The notes under the pieces: model-generated | What the model was told of the DNA's origin: nothing | Seen by the model: only the letters and a program-made list of their open reading frames with translations | Databases searched by the model: none | NCBI GenBank assembly: GCA_023150915.1 | Contig: JAKLKA010000001.1 | Coordinates: 79,573 to 143,572 of the forward strand | Direction: 5' to 3' | Length of the DNA: 64,000 bases | Source of the DNA: Polyangiaceae bacterium | GTDB lineage: Bacteria; Myxococcota_A; Polyangia; Polyangiales; Polyangiaceae | Program-made: the position numbers and the translations under genes | In this document: in pieces, positions 1 to 7,603 of the stretch | Layout: each line of letters starts with the position of its first letter | How positions within the stretch are numbered: the stretch's first letter is position 1

Positions 1-610
1 CGTTGTCGGTGGCCACGATGGCGGGCCCGGTCATCTGCGTCCCGACGGCAGGCGGTGGCGGCAGCGCGCCGGCCTGGTCGATCACCAAGCTGCAGCCCCC
101 CGGGTCCGGGGTCGTGGGCTTCTTGCAGGCGCCCTCTTGGCAGACCGTCGGCGGGAAGCAGCCCCCGCCCTTCAGCAGTTGGCAGTTGCAGCGTGCCTCT
201 TCCGCCTCGTGGTTCGACCAATCGCAGGCAGCGATCTTCACCCCCGCAATCGACTCGAGATCCGCCACGGTGCAGCCGTAGCCGAGCACCGTGCACTCTT
301 TGTCGCGCAGGATCACGGCGAACCCGAACTTCGACTGAGGCAAGTCGCCCACGTCGGGCAGGTTCGCGTCGGCCGCGACAGTCCAGGTCTGCTTCGCCGT
401 GCGCGTGTCTCCGGCGGCCAGCAGCTCATCTTTCGGGCACTCGTTGGGGAAGACCGCGAACTGCACGTAATCGGCGGCCTCGCGGAACGAGGTGCCACTC
501 GCCGCGCACGCGTCGAGCAGATCGATGGTCACCGAGCGCTGTTTCGCGCACGACGACGACACCAACGAGCCAAGCAAGATCAGCAGGGCGACCGAGCCCA
601 CTTTTCGCAT
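1..610 (-). CDS. Cys-rich lipoprotein, 3' end cut by the window edge
   Basis: The visible part is about 203 residues from an ATG at 610. It begins MRKVGSVALLILLGSLVSSSC, a short charged n-region, a hydrophobic stretch and a Cys near residue 21, which fits a lipoprotein signal. The remainder has many Cys residues (for example CNCQLLKGGGC and TVCQEGACKK) and a Pro-rich stretch before the edge. I recognise no catalytic motif. The start lies 3 bases after the stop of the upstream kinase, so it is almost certainly co-transcribed with it. The closest structural parallel here is the third gene of the 58591-61986 operon, also a Cys-rich lipoprotein after a kinase and a TPR protein. Function unknown; a sensory or structural surface partner of the kinase is an inference. 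Confidence 0.75.
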   Translation of the reverse strand, partial: MRKVGSVALLILLGSLVSSSCAKQRSVTIDLLDACAASGTSFREAADYVQFAVFPNECPKDELLAAGDTRTAKQTWTVAADANLPDVGDLPQSKFGFAVILRDKECTVLGYGCTVADLESIAGVKIAACDWSNHEAEEARCNCQLLKGGGCFPPTVCQEGACKKPTTPDPGGCSLVIDQAGALPPPPAVGTQMTGPAIVATDN

Positions 611-613
611 GAT

Positions 614-3118
614 TCATTCCATCGTTACGCGGCGAGCCGTGGTCTGGCCAGACACGATCGTGACACTGAGCGATTTCTTGATCGCGCCGTACTTCAGGCC
701 CACCCCGTGGTTGCCCGGCGGCAATGCCGCCCGGACCACCGGCGAGGGGCCCAAGCTGCGCCCGCCTGCCGAGACCGCGTCGCAACCGGGAACGCACATC
801 ACCGTGAGATAGCCGGGCTCGCCCTTGCCGGCGGCTGCGGGCGTGGGCGTGGGCGTGGGCGTGGGCGTGGGCGTGGTCTTGGGCGTGGGCCCCTTCGGCG
901 TCGGGGTCGGCGTCGGGGTCGGGGTCACCGCCGCGGTCTTGCCCGCGGCAGGCGTCTCGCCGCCGCCCTCTTTCGGCAGGGTGTCGGGGTTCACCGCCTC
1001 CATCGTGGCCGTGGGGGTCGGAGCGGGCGCTGCCGTGGGAGTGGGGGTCGGGGCGGCGGTCAACGTGGGGGACGGTGCCGCCGTGGGCCCCGGTGCGGTG
1101 GTTCCGACCGCTTTCGGCTCCTTGGGCTCTTTGGGGCTGTCCGTGATGCGCAACACCACCAGCGCCGTCAGGGTCAGCGCGATCAGCGTGGTTGCCGCGG
1201 CGATCACCGCAATCAGCACGTTCGACTTTTGCTGCGCGTCGGGCTGGCCAAAGCTGGGCGGCGCGGTGGGCAGCGGATACGACGGTTCGGGGAAGCCCAC
1301 GTGCCGAGCCGGTGCGGTCATGCCCGGCATCTGGTGGGCTGCGCCCGAGTGGTGGTCGCCGAGCAACAGCATGGGCGCCACCACGATGGCGTCATCGGGG
1401 CTCGGCGCGGGCTGCCGGCTCTTGGCGGGCTCGTGGACGGTGCTGATGGTGTGGGACTCTTCTTCGACGTCCATCACCGTCGTGACCAGGTCTTCGTCCT
1501 CGGCGGCGTAGTCGTGCATCACCCCCGACGGCGGGGGTGCCGCGACCGGCGGCGGAGCGCCGGCGAAGCTGGGCAGCGGAAGCGTGTGCCCCTTCGGTGG
1601 CCCCAGGCCGAGCATGGTCGGGTTGGGGGGCGGCGCCCCGGCGGCCGGCGGCGGGGCGGCGTGTGGCGAAGACCCCATGGGGCTCACCACCCGCGTCTTC
1701 GCGAGCTCGTCGTCTTCTTCGGGCTCGAGCAGATCTTCAGTGCCGGTTTGATTGGTGGTCTCGAATGCTGGCAGCGGCCGCGCGGCGGGACCCGCGGGCG
1801 CGGTGGCAGCCGCCGGCGCGGGGCGGGGGGCGGGGACCGGGGCAGGGCGGGGCAACGGCGCCGTGACCGCCCGCGCGTGCGAGGCTGCCGGGGTCGGGCC
1901 GCCGGTCTGCACCGGCGCGCCCGCCGCGGGTCGCGGGCCGCGCGGGACCTCTTTCACGTCGGACTCGTAGGTGAGCATCGACGCCTCTTCGTCACTGATG
2001 GCGCCTGACCGCTCGAGCGCGCCGAGCGACACCGTCTGGGTGACCTCTGCCGCCCACTGCAAGTGAGCCTCGCGCTTCTGGAAGCGTTCGGACAACACGT
2101 GCTTCACATAGGCGCCGATCTCTTCTGGACCGACGAACGCGCCGGCGCGCATCACGTATTGCTGAAGGGCTCGCGACATGTCGCGCGCCGAGGCGAAGCG
2201 TCGGTTCGGATCCTTCGCCAGTGCGCGCATCACGATCGACTCGAGCTCGACCGGGTAGTTGTCGATGATGCTGGACGGCGGAGGAACCACGCAGGCCTGC
2301 ACGCGCTCCAGCGTCTCGAGATCGCTGTCCATGCGGAACAGGCGCCGGCCGGTGGTCAGCTCCCAGAGCACCACGCCCAGCGCGAAGATGTCCGTGCGCC
2401 GGTCGATGGAAATACCCTGCACCTGCTCCGGGCTCATGTAAGCCAGCTTGCCCTTCAGCGTGCCGGCGCGCGTGGTCGAGAGGCGGCCGGTGACCTTGGC
2501 AATGCCGAAGTCCACCACCTTCACCGCGCCGTCGTAGGTGAGGAAGAGGTTGTGAGGGGTGACGTCGCGGTGCACCAGGTTCAGCAGCTTGCCGTCTTTG
2601 TCCCGCAGCTCGTGGGCTGCGTGCAGGCCTTCCGCCGCGTCCGAGATCACCTTTGCCGCGAGCTGCGGGCCCATGGTGGGCGCACCGCCCTCTTCCACCG
2701 CGCGCATGATCTCGCGCAGCGGCTCGCCATGCAGGTACTCCATGGCGATCCAGTACGTGTCGCGCTGCTTACCCAGGTCGAACACCTGCGCCACGTTGGG
2801 GTGCGAGATGCGCGCAGCGATGCGCGCCTCGTCCAAGAACATCCGGATGAACTGCTCGTCTTCGGCCAGGTGGCGGTGAATGCGCTTGATCGCCACCCAC
2901 TTCTGGAACCCGCCCGGACCGTCGGCGCGGGCCAGGTGCACGGCGGCCATGCCACCCACGCCGATCTCGTCCACGACCCGGTAGCGACCGAGGAAGTAGG
3001 TGCCGCCCGAGGGGACGCTGGGCTCGCTCCCCTCCGCAATGCGCTGCTCGCGATCGCTGGCCGACGCTCCGCCCAGTTTCGGGCGCTGCGGATTGCCGGG
3101 GACCACGTCGTTAGCCAT
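614..3118 (-). CDS. Transmembrane Ser/Thr protein kinase with periplasmic PEGA tail
   Basis: An 834-residue Hanks-type kinase. The domain covers about residues 42-300: Gly-rich loop GVGGMA, VAIK lysine at 78, Glu97 in DEAR, HRD at 183-185, DFG at 203-205 and YMSPEQ after the activation loop. The catalytic loop reads HRDVTPHN rather than HRDLKPEN, so the usual Lys is Thr, a substitution I associate with myxobacterial kinases. A Pro/Ala-rich cytoplasmic linker is followed by a membrane segment near 632-656. A Thr-Pro tract near 732-761 leads to a C-terminal PEGA-like domain (GEPGYLTVMCVPGCDAV onward) that should lie in the periplasm. The gene starts 3 bases after the TPR protein gene and ends 3 bases before the lipoprotein gene, so the three form an operon. 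Signals sensed and substrates are unknown. Confidence 0.93.
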   Translation of the reverse strand: MANDVVPGNPQRPKLGGASASDREQRIAEGSEPSVPSGGTYFLGRYRVVDEIGVGGMAAVHLARADGPGGFQKWVAIKRIHRHLAEDEQFIRMFLDEARIAARISHPNVAQVFDLGKQRDTYWIAMEYLHGEPLREIMRAVEEGGAPTMGPQLAAKVISDAAEGLHAAHELRDKDGKLLNLVHRDVTPHNLFLTYDGAVKVVDFGIAKVTGRLSTTRAGTLKGKLAYMSPEQVQGISIDRRTDIFALGVVLWELTTGRRLFRMDSDLETLERVQACVVPPPSSIIDNYPVELESIVMRALAKDPNRRFASARDMSRALQQYVMRAGAFVGPEEIGAYVKHVLSERFQKREAHLQWAAEVTQTVSLGALERSGAISDEEASMLTYESDVKEVPRGPRPAAGAPVQTGGPTPAASHARAVTAPLPRPAPVPAPRPAPAAATAPAGPAARPLPAFETTNQTGTEDLLEPEEDDELAKTRVVSPMGSSPHAAPPPAAGAPPPNPTMLGLGPPKGHTLPLPSFAGAPPPVAAPPPSGVMHDYAAEDEDLVTTVMDVEEESHTISTVHEPAKSRQPAPSPDDAIVVAPMLLLGDHHSGAAHQMPGMTAPARHVGFPEPSYPLPTAPPSFGQPDAQQKSNVLIAVIAAATTLIALTLTALVVLRITDSPKEPKEPKAVGTTAPGPTAAPSPTLTAAPTPTPTAAPAPTPTATMEAVNPDTLPKEGGGETPAAGKTAAVTPTPTPTPTPKGPTPKTTPTPTPTPTPTPAAAGKGEPGYLTVMCVPGCDAVSAGGRSLGPSPVVRAALPPGNHGVGLKYGAIKKSLSVTIVSGQTTARRVTME
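838..928. repeat. Hexanucleotide tandem repeats encoding the Thr-Pro linker
   Basis: On the plus strand the unit GGGCGT repeats about six times from 838, with a degenerate continuation of GGGGTC-like units around 900-928. On the minus strand this encodes the alternating Thr-Pro tract between the membrane segment and the PEGA domain of the kinase. The unit is a multiple of three, so copy-number changes would alter linker length without breaking the frame. Confidence 0.8.
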
Positions 3119-3121
3119 CGC

Positions 3122-4006
3122 TCATTTCTTCCAGGCGGGAGCGCCCACGCTCACCTCGTCCGGCTTCCGTGTGACCGCGTAGGTCACGATACCCCCCACC
3201 AGCAGCGCGCCCCCGATGATCCACGGCCACGGCCCCGTGAGGAAGCCGCCGTCCTTGTCCTTCTCGGGCTGCTTCGTCGGCTCCGGGGCGGGCTCGTCGT
3301 CCATGCCGCCGTCGCTCGCGCGCATGCCCTCGACCCGGATCTTCCCCTCGGTGATCGTCCAGGCGTTGTTCTGCGCATCCACCGCCGACGCCTTCACCTT
3401 GAGCCGCGCGCCCGACATGGCCACCCGCTTCGGGAAATCGAAGGTGAGTGAAGGCTCGGCGCTCTTCTTGCGCTTCCACTTCTTGCCGCTGACCGGGTCC
3501 TCGATGGCGACCACGACCTCGGACACCAGCACGGCGAAGCCGGGAGGGATTTCGGTCTCGAGCGTGAAGCCCTGGCTGGCCGGCACGGTGTCCGGTGCCT
3601 TGAGCGTGATGCTGAGCTTCTCGCCCTGCTGCTTCGCCTCTTTGCGGGCTTGCTGAAAGAGCTTCTTCGCCTTGGGCCCGCTCTCGGCCGGAAGCTCGAA
3701 GTCGGGATCGATGGCGGCGGCGACGCGGAATGCGCTCAGCGCACCGTTGGTGTCGTTGAGCGCCGCCTTGACCGTCCCCACGCGCGAGTGCGCGAGCACG
3801 ACGTCGGTCGGATCCAGGCCGCCGGCAGCCAGCGCCTGCTCGTACATGTCCTTGGCCTTCTCGAGCTCGCCCTGGTGCCAGGCGGCGTCGGCCTGGCCGA
3901 ACGACTTGGGCGCCGCCACCGCCGGGGCCGAGACAAACACGATCGCGAGCAACAGAGCGGCCACGACGCGCACGGCCCGAAGAGAGGCTTGTGCTCGGAA
4001 AAGCAT
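3122..4006 (-). CDS. Exported TPR protein with C-terminal membrane anchor
   Basis: A 294-residue protein with a Sec signal peptide (hydrophobic run ALLLAIVFVSAPAVA, likely cleavage after AVA). Tetratricopeptide-like helices follow over about residues 35-125 (FGQADAAWHQGELEKAKDMY, later GTVKAALNDTNGALSAFRVA). The middle is beta-rich. The C-terminus carries one hydrophobic segment (PWIIGGALLVGGIVTYAV) and a short basic tail. It resembles the TPR/PEGA proteins often found beside myxobacterial Ser/Thr kinases, and the same plan recurs at 60077-61090. It is the first gene of its operon and the kinase start follows after 3 bases. It probably works at the inner membrane, periplasmic side, as a partner or sensor of the kinase. 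That role is inferred from context only. Confidence 0.8.
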   Translation of the reverse strand: MLFRAQASLRAVRVVAALLLAIVFVSAPAVAAPKSFGQADAAWHQGELEKAKDMYEQALAAGGLDPTDVVLAHSRVGTVKAALNDTNGALSAFRVAAAIDPDFELPAESGPKAKKLFQQARKEAKQQGEKLSITLKAPDTVPASQGFTLETEIPPGFAVLVSEVVVAIEDPVSGKKWKRKKSAEPSLTFDFPKRVAMSGARLKVKASAVDAQNNAWTITEGKIRVEGMRASDGGMDDEPAPEPTKQPEKDKDGGFLTGPWPWIIGGALLVGGIVTYAVTRKPDEVSVGAPAWKK

Positions 4007-4021
4007 CGGAAATCTTCGATG

Positions 4022-4050
4022 AGCCTACTGGGGCCGGTCGGCTGGATCAA
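4022..4050 (-). promoter_or_regulatory. Possible sigma-70-type promoter for the kinase operon
   Basis: Reading the minus strand, TTGATC (4050-4045) is followed after 17 bases by TAGGCT (4027-4022), about 15 bases before the ATG at 4006. The spacing is ideal but the hexamers are only fair matches. Confidence 0.3.
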
Positions 4051-4077
4051 CCAAGCTGCTCCGGCCCGAAGAGTCTA

Positions 4078-4099
4078 GCACGCACGGCCGGGCGCGTGC
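4078..4099 (-). terminator. Hairpin downstream of the 4132-4752 lipoprotein gene
   Basis: GCACGC (4078-4083) pairs with GCGTGC (4094-4099) across a 10-base loop, about 33 bases beyond the stop of the minus-strand gene. There is no T-tract, so intrinsic termination is uncertain. Confidence 0.25.
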
Positions 4100-4131
4100 C
4101 GCAGGACCGATGTGCGACAGTGTGTGGACGG

Positions 4132-4752
4132 TCACGGAAACGGCTGAGCTGGCTGGCCGCGCTGGAAGAAGAACCGGAACCAGCCGGTCACCAGGCTGGT
4201 TCGCTGCGGGTCCACCTGGCCATTCGGCAAGACGTGGCGGGGGTCGGCGAAGGTCGCCGAGAACTCGGCCTCGGTGAGCCGGTCGTCGGCGTCGCCCTCG
4301 TTGGGGTCGCCGCTGAACAGCGCGTCGAAGGTGATCTTGCCGTCGATGGCATGAAGGCTTCCGTTCTGCTCGTGGCAGCTGTCGTGCAGGTAAAGCGACA
4401 GGTGGACCCGGGGTGGCTCGGGATTGAAGGTCACCGGGACGCCGGGGGGGCTGACGCCCAGCGGCAGGCCAACCGCGAGCTCTGCCCCCAGCGACTCGTT
4501 GCGGATCCCGCCGACGTCATCGACCAGCACGATCAGCCCGTCGGACACCTCTTCCAGGTTGTCGCCGCGCTGGACGCGGATCGTCATCGTGTCGCGATAC
4601 GGGTTGGCGCCGAAGAAGGTCGGGGCCAGATCGAACGGACCGTTCCAGCAGTCCTCGACGTACAGGCGATCGCTCCGGACCTCGCCTTCGCCCTCGGCCG
4701 TCGAGCAACCCAAGCTGGCGAGCGCCAGCAGCAGCCAGCCGTGGCGCCTCAC
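4132..4752 (-). CDS. Small exported or lipoprotein of unknown function
   Basis: I place the start at the GTG at 4752, giving 206 residues. That GTG overlaps the mnmA stop as GTGA, which suggests translational coupling. The reading frame stays open further upstream but there lies inside mnmA. The N-terminus MRRHGWLLLALASLGCSTA is a short basic, hydrophobic signal ending at a Cys, lipoprotein-like although the residues before the Cys are not a textbook lipobox. The rest has the character of a small beta-rich periplasmic domain, with FNPEPPRVHLSLYLHDSCHE and an acidic stretch GDPNEGDADDR. I recognise no family. The link to mnmA probably reflects genome packing rather than tRNA modification. Confidence 0.65.
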   Translation of the reverse strand: MRRHGWLLLALASLGCSTAEGEGEVRSDRLYVEDCWNGPFDLAPTFFGANPYRDTMTIRVQRGDNLEEVSDGLIVLVDDVGGIRNESLGAELAVGLPLGVSPPGVPVTFNPEPPRVHLSLYLHDSCHEQNGSLHAIDGKITFDALFSGDPNEGDADDRLTEAEFSATFADPRHVLPNGQVDPQRTSLVTGWFRFFFQRGQPAQPFP

Positions 4753-5831
4753 GTCGACCCCCGCAGTGAGCTTTGGGCGATGCGCCCGCCGCCGAGCACG
4801 CGGTCGCCCTGATAGAAGACGGCGAACTGCCCTGGCACCACCGCGCGAACGGGCGAGTCGAACCGGACCTGGGCGCCGCCCCCGGGGGCGGCTCGCACCT
4901 CGGCCGGGTACGCTTCCCCTCGGTACCGGACCGCCACTTCCGCGCGAAGCGGCAGGCAAACGTCCGTGGCCAGGCTGAGCTCGTCCAGCTCGGCGACGCT
5001 CGCGGCAAGCTGCTCGCGAGACCCGAGTCGCACCGTGGCCGAAGCGGCGTCGATGTCCACCACGAAGGCGCGTTCGCCCAGCGCCACCCCGAGGTTCTTG
5101 CGCTGACCACGGGTGAAGCGATGCACCCCTCCGTGCGAGCCGACCACGCGGCCGTCCGCGTCCACGATTGGACCGGGCCTCAGCCGGTCGGCTGCGCGTG
5201 CGCTCACCAGCTCATCGTAGCGGCCCGTGGGAACGAAGCACAGCTCTTGGCTTTCGCCCTTTCCGGCACCCGGCAGGCCCAGGCGCTCGGCTTCTGCTCG
5301 GACCTCGTGCTTTTCGCTGTCGCCCAGGGGAAAAGCCAGGCGCATCAGCTCGGGCTGCCCCAGCATGTGCAAGAAGTAGCTCTGGTCTTTGGTGGCGTCC
5401 CGGGCGCGGAGCAGCTGCAGCACTTCGCCCTCGCGCCGGATCCGAGCGTAGTGCCCGGTGGCGACCCGTTCGGCCCCGAGCTGGTCGGCGAGCCGGAACA
5501 GCTCCCTCATCTTGACCCCGCGGTTGCAGCGGACGCAGGGGCTCGGCGTCTCGCCCTTCAGGTAGCTCTCGACGAAGGGCGTGACGATCTCTCGCTCGAA
5601 CTCCTGGCGACGGTCGAAGGCATAGTGGGGGATGCCCAGAACGTCGGCCACCCGCCGCGCGTCGTGGATGTCCTCCGGGGCACAGCATCGACCGCGCACG
5701 CTGCCGTCGTCCGGGTAATCCCAGAGGTGGAGCGTGACACCGACCACCTCCCAGCCGTCGGCCAAGAGCCGAGCCGCCGCCACCGACGAGTCGACGCCTC
5801 CGCTCATGGCGATCAGGGCACGGGCCGGCAT
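4749..5831 (-). CDS. mnmA: tRNA-specific 2-thiouridylase MnmA
   Basis: A 360-residue protein matching the usual length of MnmA/TrmU. This cytoplasmic enzyme adds the 2-thio group to the wobble uridine of Lys, Glu and Gln tRNAs, using ATP and sulfur relayed from a desulfurase. The N-terminal PP-loop SGGVDSSVAA (residues 10-19) binds ATP. One catalytic Cys lies in SPCVRCNRG and the second in QELCFVPTG, the pair expected for this family. The TGHYAR and DQSYFLHML motifs are also typical. It starts at an ATG, with no co-directional gene close upstream, and overlaps the following lipoprotein gene. Confidence 0.96.
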   Translation of the reverse strand: MPARALIAMSGGVDSSVAAARLLADGWEVVGVTLHLWDYPDDGSVRGRCCAPEDIHDARRVADVLGIPHYAFDRRQEFEREIVTPFVESYLKGETPSPCVRCNRGVKMRELFRLADQLGAERVATGHYARIRREGEVLQLLRARDATKDQSYFLHMLGQPELMRLAFPLGDSEKHEVRAEAERLGLPGAGKGESQELCFVPTGRYDELVSARAADRLRPGPIVDADGRVVGSHGGVHRFTRGQRKNLGVALGERAFVVDIDAASATVRLGSREQLAASVAELDELSLATDVCLPLRAEVAVRYRGEAYPAEVRAAPGGGAQVRFDSPVRAVVPGQFAVFYQGDRVLGGGRIAQSSLRGST

Positions 5832-5891
5832 GCCCCATTATGACCCGAAGAAATCACGAAACTGTCGCTCGCCTGGTGCCGATGAGCGGCC

Positions 5892-6218
5892 ATGATCGAG
5901 AAGACTCGCGGAAACGCCGGGCGCGAGGCCCGAAATACCCCCTCAGTCGCCGAACGCCCGAGCCTGCCGAGCGGGGTTGCCCGGGTCAGCGGCCAGTCGT
6001 TCTCCGAGGTCCTCGAGCGGCTCGGCTCCCAGATCGACCGCGGCGAAGCGCTGGTCAAGCGCGCGGTGCGCGGCGGGCATTCGAGCATGGACGCCGGCGA
6101 TCTGATCGCCCTTCAGGCCGGCATCTACCGCTACACCGAGGCCGTGGACCTGGCGGCGAAGCTGGTCGATCGCACCGGCGCTGCCGTCAAGACGACGCTT
6201 CAGGGCTCCGGTGGCTGA
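5892..6218 (+). CDS. Type III secretion inner-rod-like protein (SctI/YscI/HrpB type)
   Basis: A 108-residue protein without a signal peptide. The first 40 residues look disordered. The C-terminal half is helical, with a pattern (DLIALQAGIYRYTEAVDLA then KLVDRTGAAVKTTLQ) that closely resembles the C-terminus of type III secretion inner-rod proteins, which polymerise inside the secretion channel. A flagellar FliE-like rod protein has a comparable helix and is the main alternative. No other secretion gene is visible nearby, so this is an orphan or a cluster outlier. It converges tail to tail with the sigma factor gene at 6219, the stops being adjacent. The family call rests on the C-terminal pattern only. 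Confidence 0.55.
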   Translation: MIEKTRGNAGREARNTPSVAERPSLPSGVARVSGQSFSEVLERLGSQIDRGEALVKRAVRGGHSSMDAGDLIALQAGIYRYTEAVDLAAKLVDRTGAAVKTTLQGSGG

Positions 6219-6923
6219 TCACAGGCCGCGCAGCCGCTTGGTGAGGCGGCCCATGGCGCGGGTGTGCAGCCGGCTTGCCCAGCTCTTGCTCAAGCCCAGG
6301 TCCTGCGCCACGCGGTCGAAGCGCTCGCCCGCCAGATAGTGGCGCCGGACGAGCTCGGCCTCTTCTTGCGGAAGCCCCGCGATGGTGTCGCGCACGATGG
6401 TCTGGAGCTCGGAGCGAGCGGCCGCCTCTTCGGGGCTGTCGGCCTGATCGATCGCCGCGGCCTCTCCCTCTTCACCGAAGCCGGTGGTGGCGACCAGCCC
6501 GATCGCCATGGCCGTGGCCATCCCCGCCAAGTGATCGGCCAGCGCGTCGTCGGCGTCGGCCCGGGTAGTACCCGGAGCCTGCGGCGCCGACAGGTCGTCG
6601 GCCGCCCCCTCGCTGAACCGGGCGGCGGCAGCAAGGCCCTCGAGCCGCGCATGGATGCGCCGGGGCAGGCGGGCGTGATCGCGCACGCCGTCCAAGATGG
6701 CGCCCTTGACCCGAAAGTTGGCGTACGCCCGGAACGGGACGCCCCGCTCCGCGTCGTAGCGGCGCGCCGCGTCGAGCAGGCCTTCTTGGCCGAAGCTCAA
6801 GAGGTCTCCCAGCTCGGCGTGCGGGCCGAGGGTCCGGAGAACCTGGCGTGCCAGGATCTCGACCAGCTCGAGCTCGCTCTGGAGCCGCGCGAGGACTTCC
6901 GGCGGATCGTCGGTCTTGTTCAC
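6219..6923 (-). CDS. Sigma-70 family factor of the FliA/sigma-28 type
   Basis: A 234-residue sigma factor from a GTG start. Region 2 is clear: LGDLLSFGQEGLLDAARRYD and GVPFRAYANFRVKGAILDGV (residues about 57-100), with the wording typical of FliA-like group 3 factors. An Ala/Asp-rich linker replaces much of region 3. Region 4 lies at the C-terminus: LPQEEAELVRRHYLAGERF, then VAQDLGLSKSWASRLHTRAM, a helix-turn-helix that would contact the -35 element. Group 3 factors usually control motility, envelope or secretion genes. Here it converges with the inner-rod-like gene at 5892-6218, which fits a secretion or flagellar-type regulon, but target promoters cannot be read from this window. Confidence 0.85.
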   Translation of the reverse strand: MNKTDDPPEVLARLQSELELVEILARQVLRTLGPHAELGDLLSFGQEGLLDAARRYDAERGVPFRAYANFRVKGAILDGVRDHARLPRRIHARLEGLAAAARFSEGAADDLSAPQAPGTTRADADDALADHLAGMATAMAIGLVATTGFGEEGEAAAIDQADSPEEAAARSELQTIVRDTIAGLPQEEAELVRRHYLAGERFDRVAQDLGLSKSWASRLHTRAMGRLTKRLRGL

Positions 6924-7002
6924 CCGCCGGCGAGGTTAGCAACAAACCACCGCGCCCCGGTAGACCGGTGCCGCCCCCGCGAAGCTGTGCCATAGTCCCC
7001 CG

Positions 7003-7590
7003 GTGTTGCGTTGGGGCCGTTTTGCGCTTGCCTACGCCTTCCTCGGGGTGCTCTCCGCGGTGGTGGCGGTCGTGCTGCGCTCGGGCTCGCCCTTCGCGCA
7101 CCCCACGCCGCTGCTCACCCTGGCCGACCCGGCGCGACACACCTACAGCGTGATGATGGGCCTCACGGTCGGCGCGCTGATCGTGCTGTCGACCCGGGTG
7201 ACCGTCGCGCGCTTCGAGTGGGCGCGCCGGTTGCACAGCGAGCTTCGGCCCATCGCACGGGTGATGACCACGCAGGGCATCGTGGTCTTGGCTCTGCTCA
7301 GCGCGTTGGGTGAAGAGCTCTTGTTCCGGGGGCTCTTGCAGCCCTGGGTCGGGATCATTTTGCAGGCACTGGCGTTCGGCTTCTTGCATCAAGTCCGCGG
7401 CCCCAGCCGGTACGTCTGGATGACCTGGGCGACCGCCGTGGGCCTGGTGCTCGGAGCGATCTTCCAGGTGACCGGCTCGCTCTTCGGGCCGATCGCGGCT
7501 CACGCGCTGGTCAACGGTCTGAACTTGGCCTACCTGAAGAACCACGACCCCACGCCCGCGCGCCGCGCTCTTGGCGGGCTGCTCGGCTGA
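7003..7590 (+). CDS. CPBP family intramembrane metalloprotease
   Basis: A 195-residue membrane protein from a GTG, with about five or six hydrophobic helices. The family motif EELLFRG lies in the middle (SALGEELLFRGLLQPW). It is followed by FGFLH, whose His is the second motif, and by IAAHALVNGLNLAY near the C-terminus. These Glu and His residues form the predicted active site of CPBP (Abi) proteases, related to the CAAX prenyl protease Rce1. CPBP proteins have been proposed as processing enzymes for MYXO-CTERM tails, and at least four such substrates are encoded here, but nothing in this sequence proves that link. A TTG in the next gene's frame overlaps this gene; the preferred start of that gene lies just beyond the stop. 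Confidence 0.85.
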   Translation: MLRWGRFALAYAFLGVLSAVVAVVLRSGSPFAHPTPLLTLADPARHTYSVMMGLTVGALIVLSTRVTVARFEWARRLHSELRPIARVMTTQGIVVLALLSALGEELLFRGLLQPWVGIILQALAFGFLHQVRGPSRYVWMTWATAVGLVLGAIFQVTGSLFGPIAAHALVNGLNLAYLKNHDPTPARRALGGLLG

Positions 7591-7603
7591 GCCCACGGAC
7601 ACC

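Noticed and set aside
838..928. GGGCGT repeats as a regulatory or structural DNA element
   Set aside because: They lie in frame inside the kinase gene and encode a typical Thr-Pro linker, which explains them fully.
137..2008. Long Arg/Gly-rich open frame on the plus strand
   Set aside because: It is antisense to the kinase and its repeats; the composition is an artefact of high GC and the tandem repeats.
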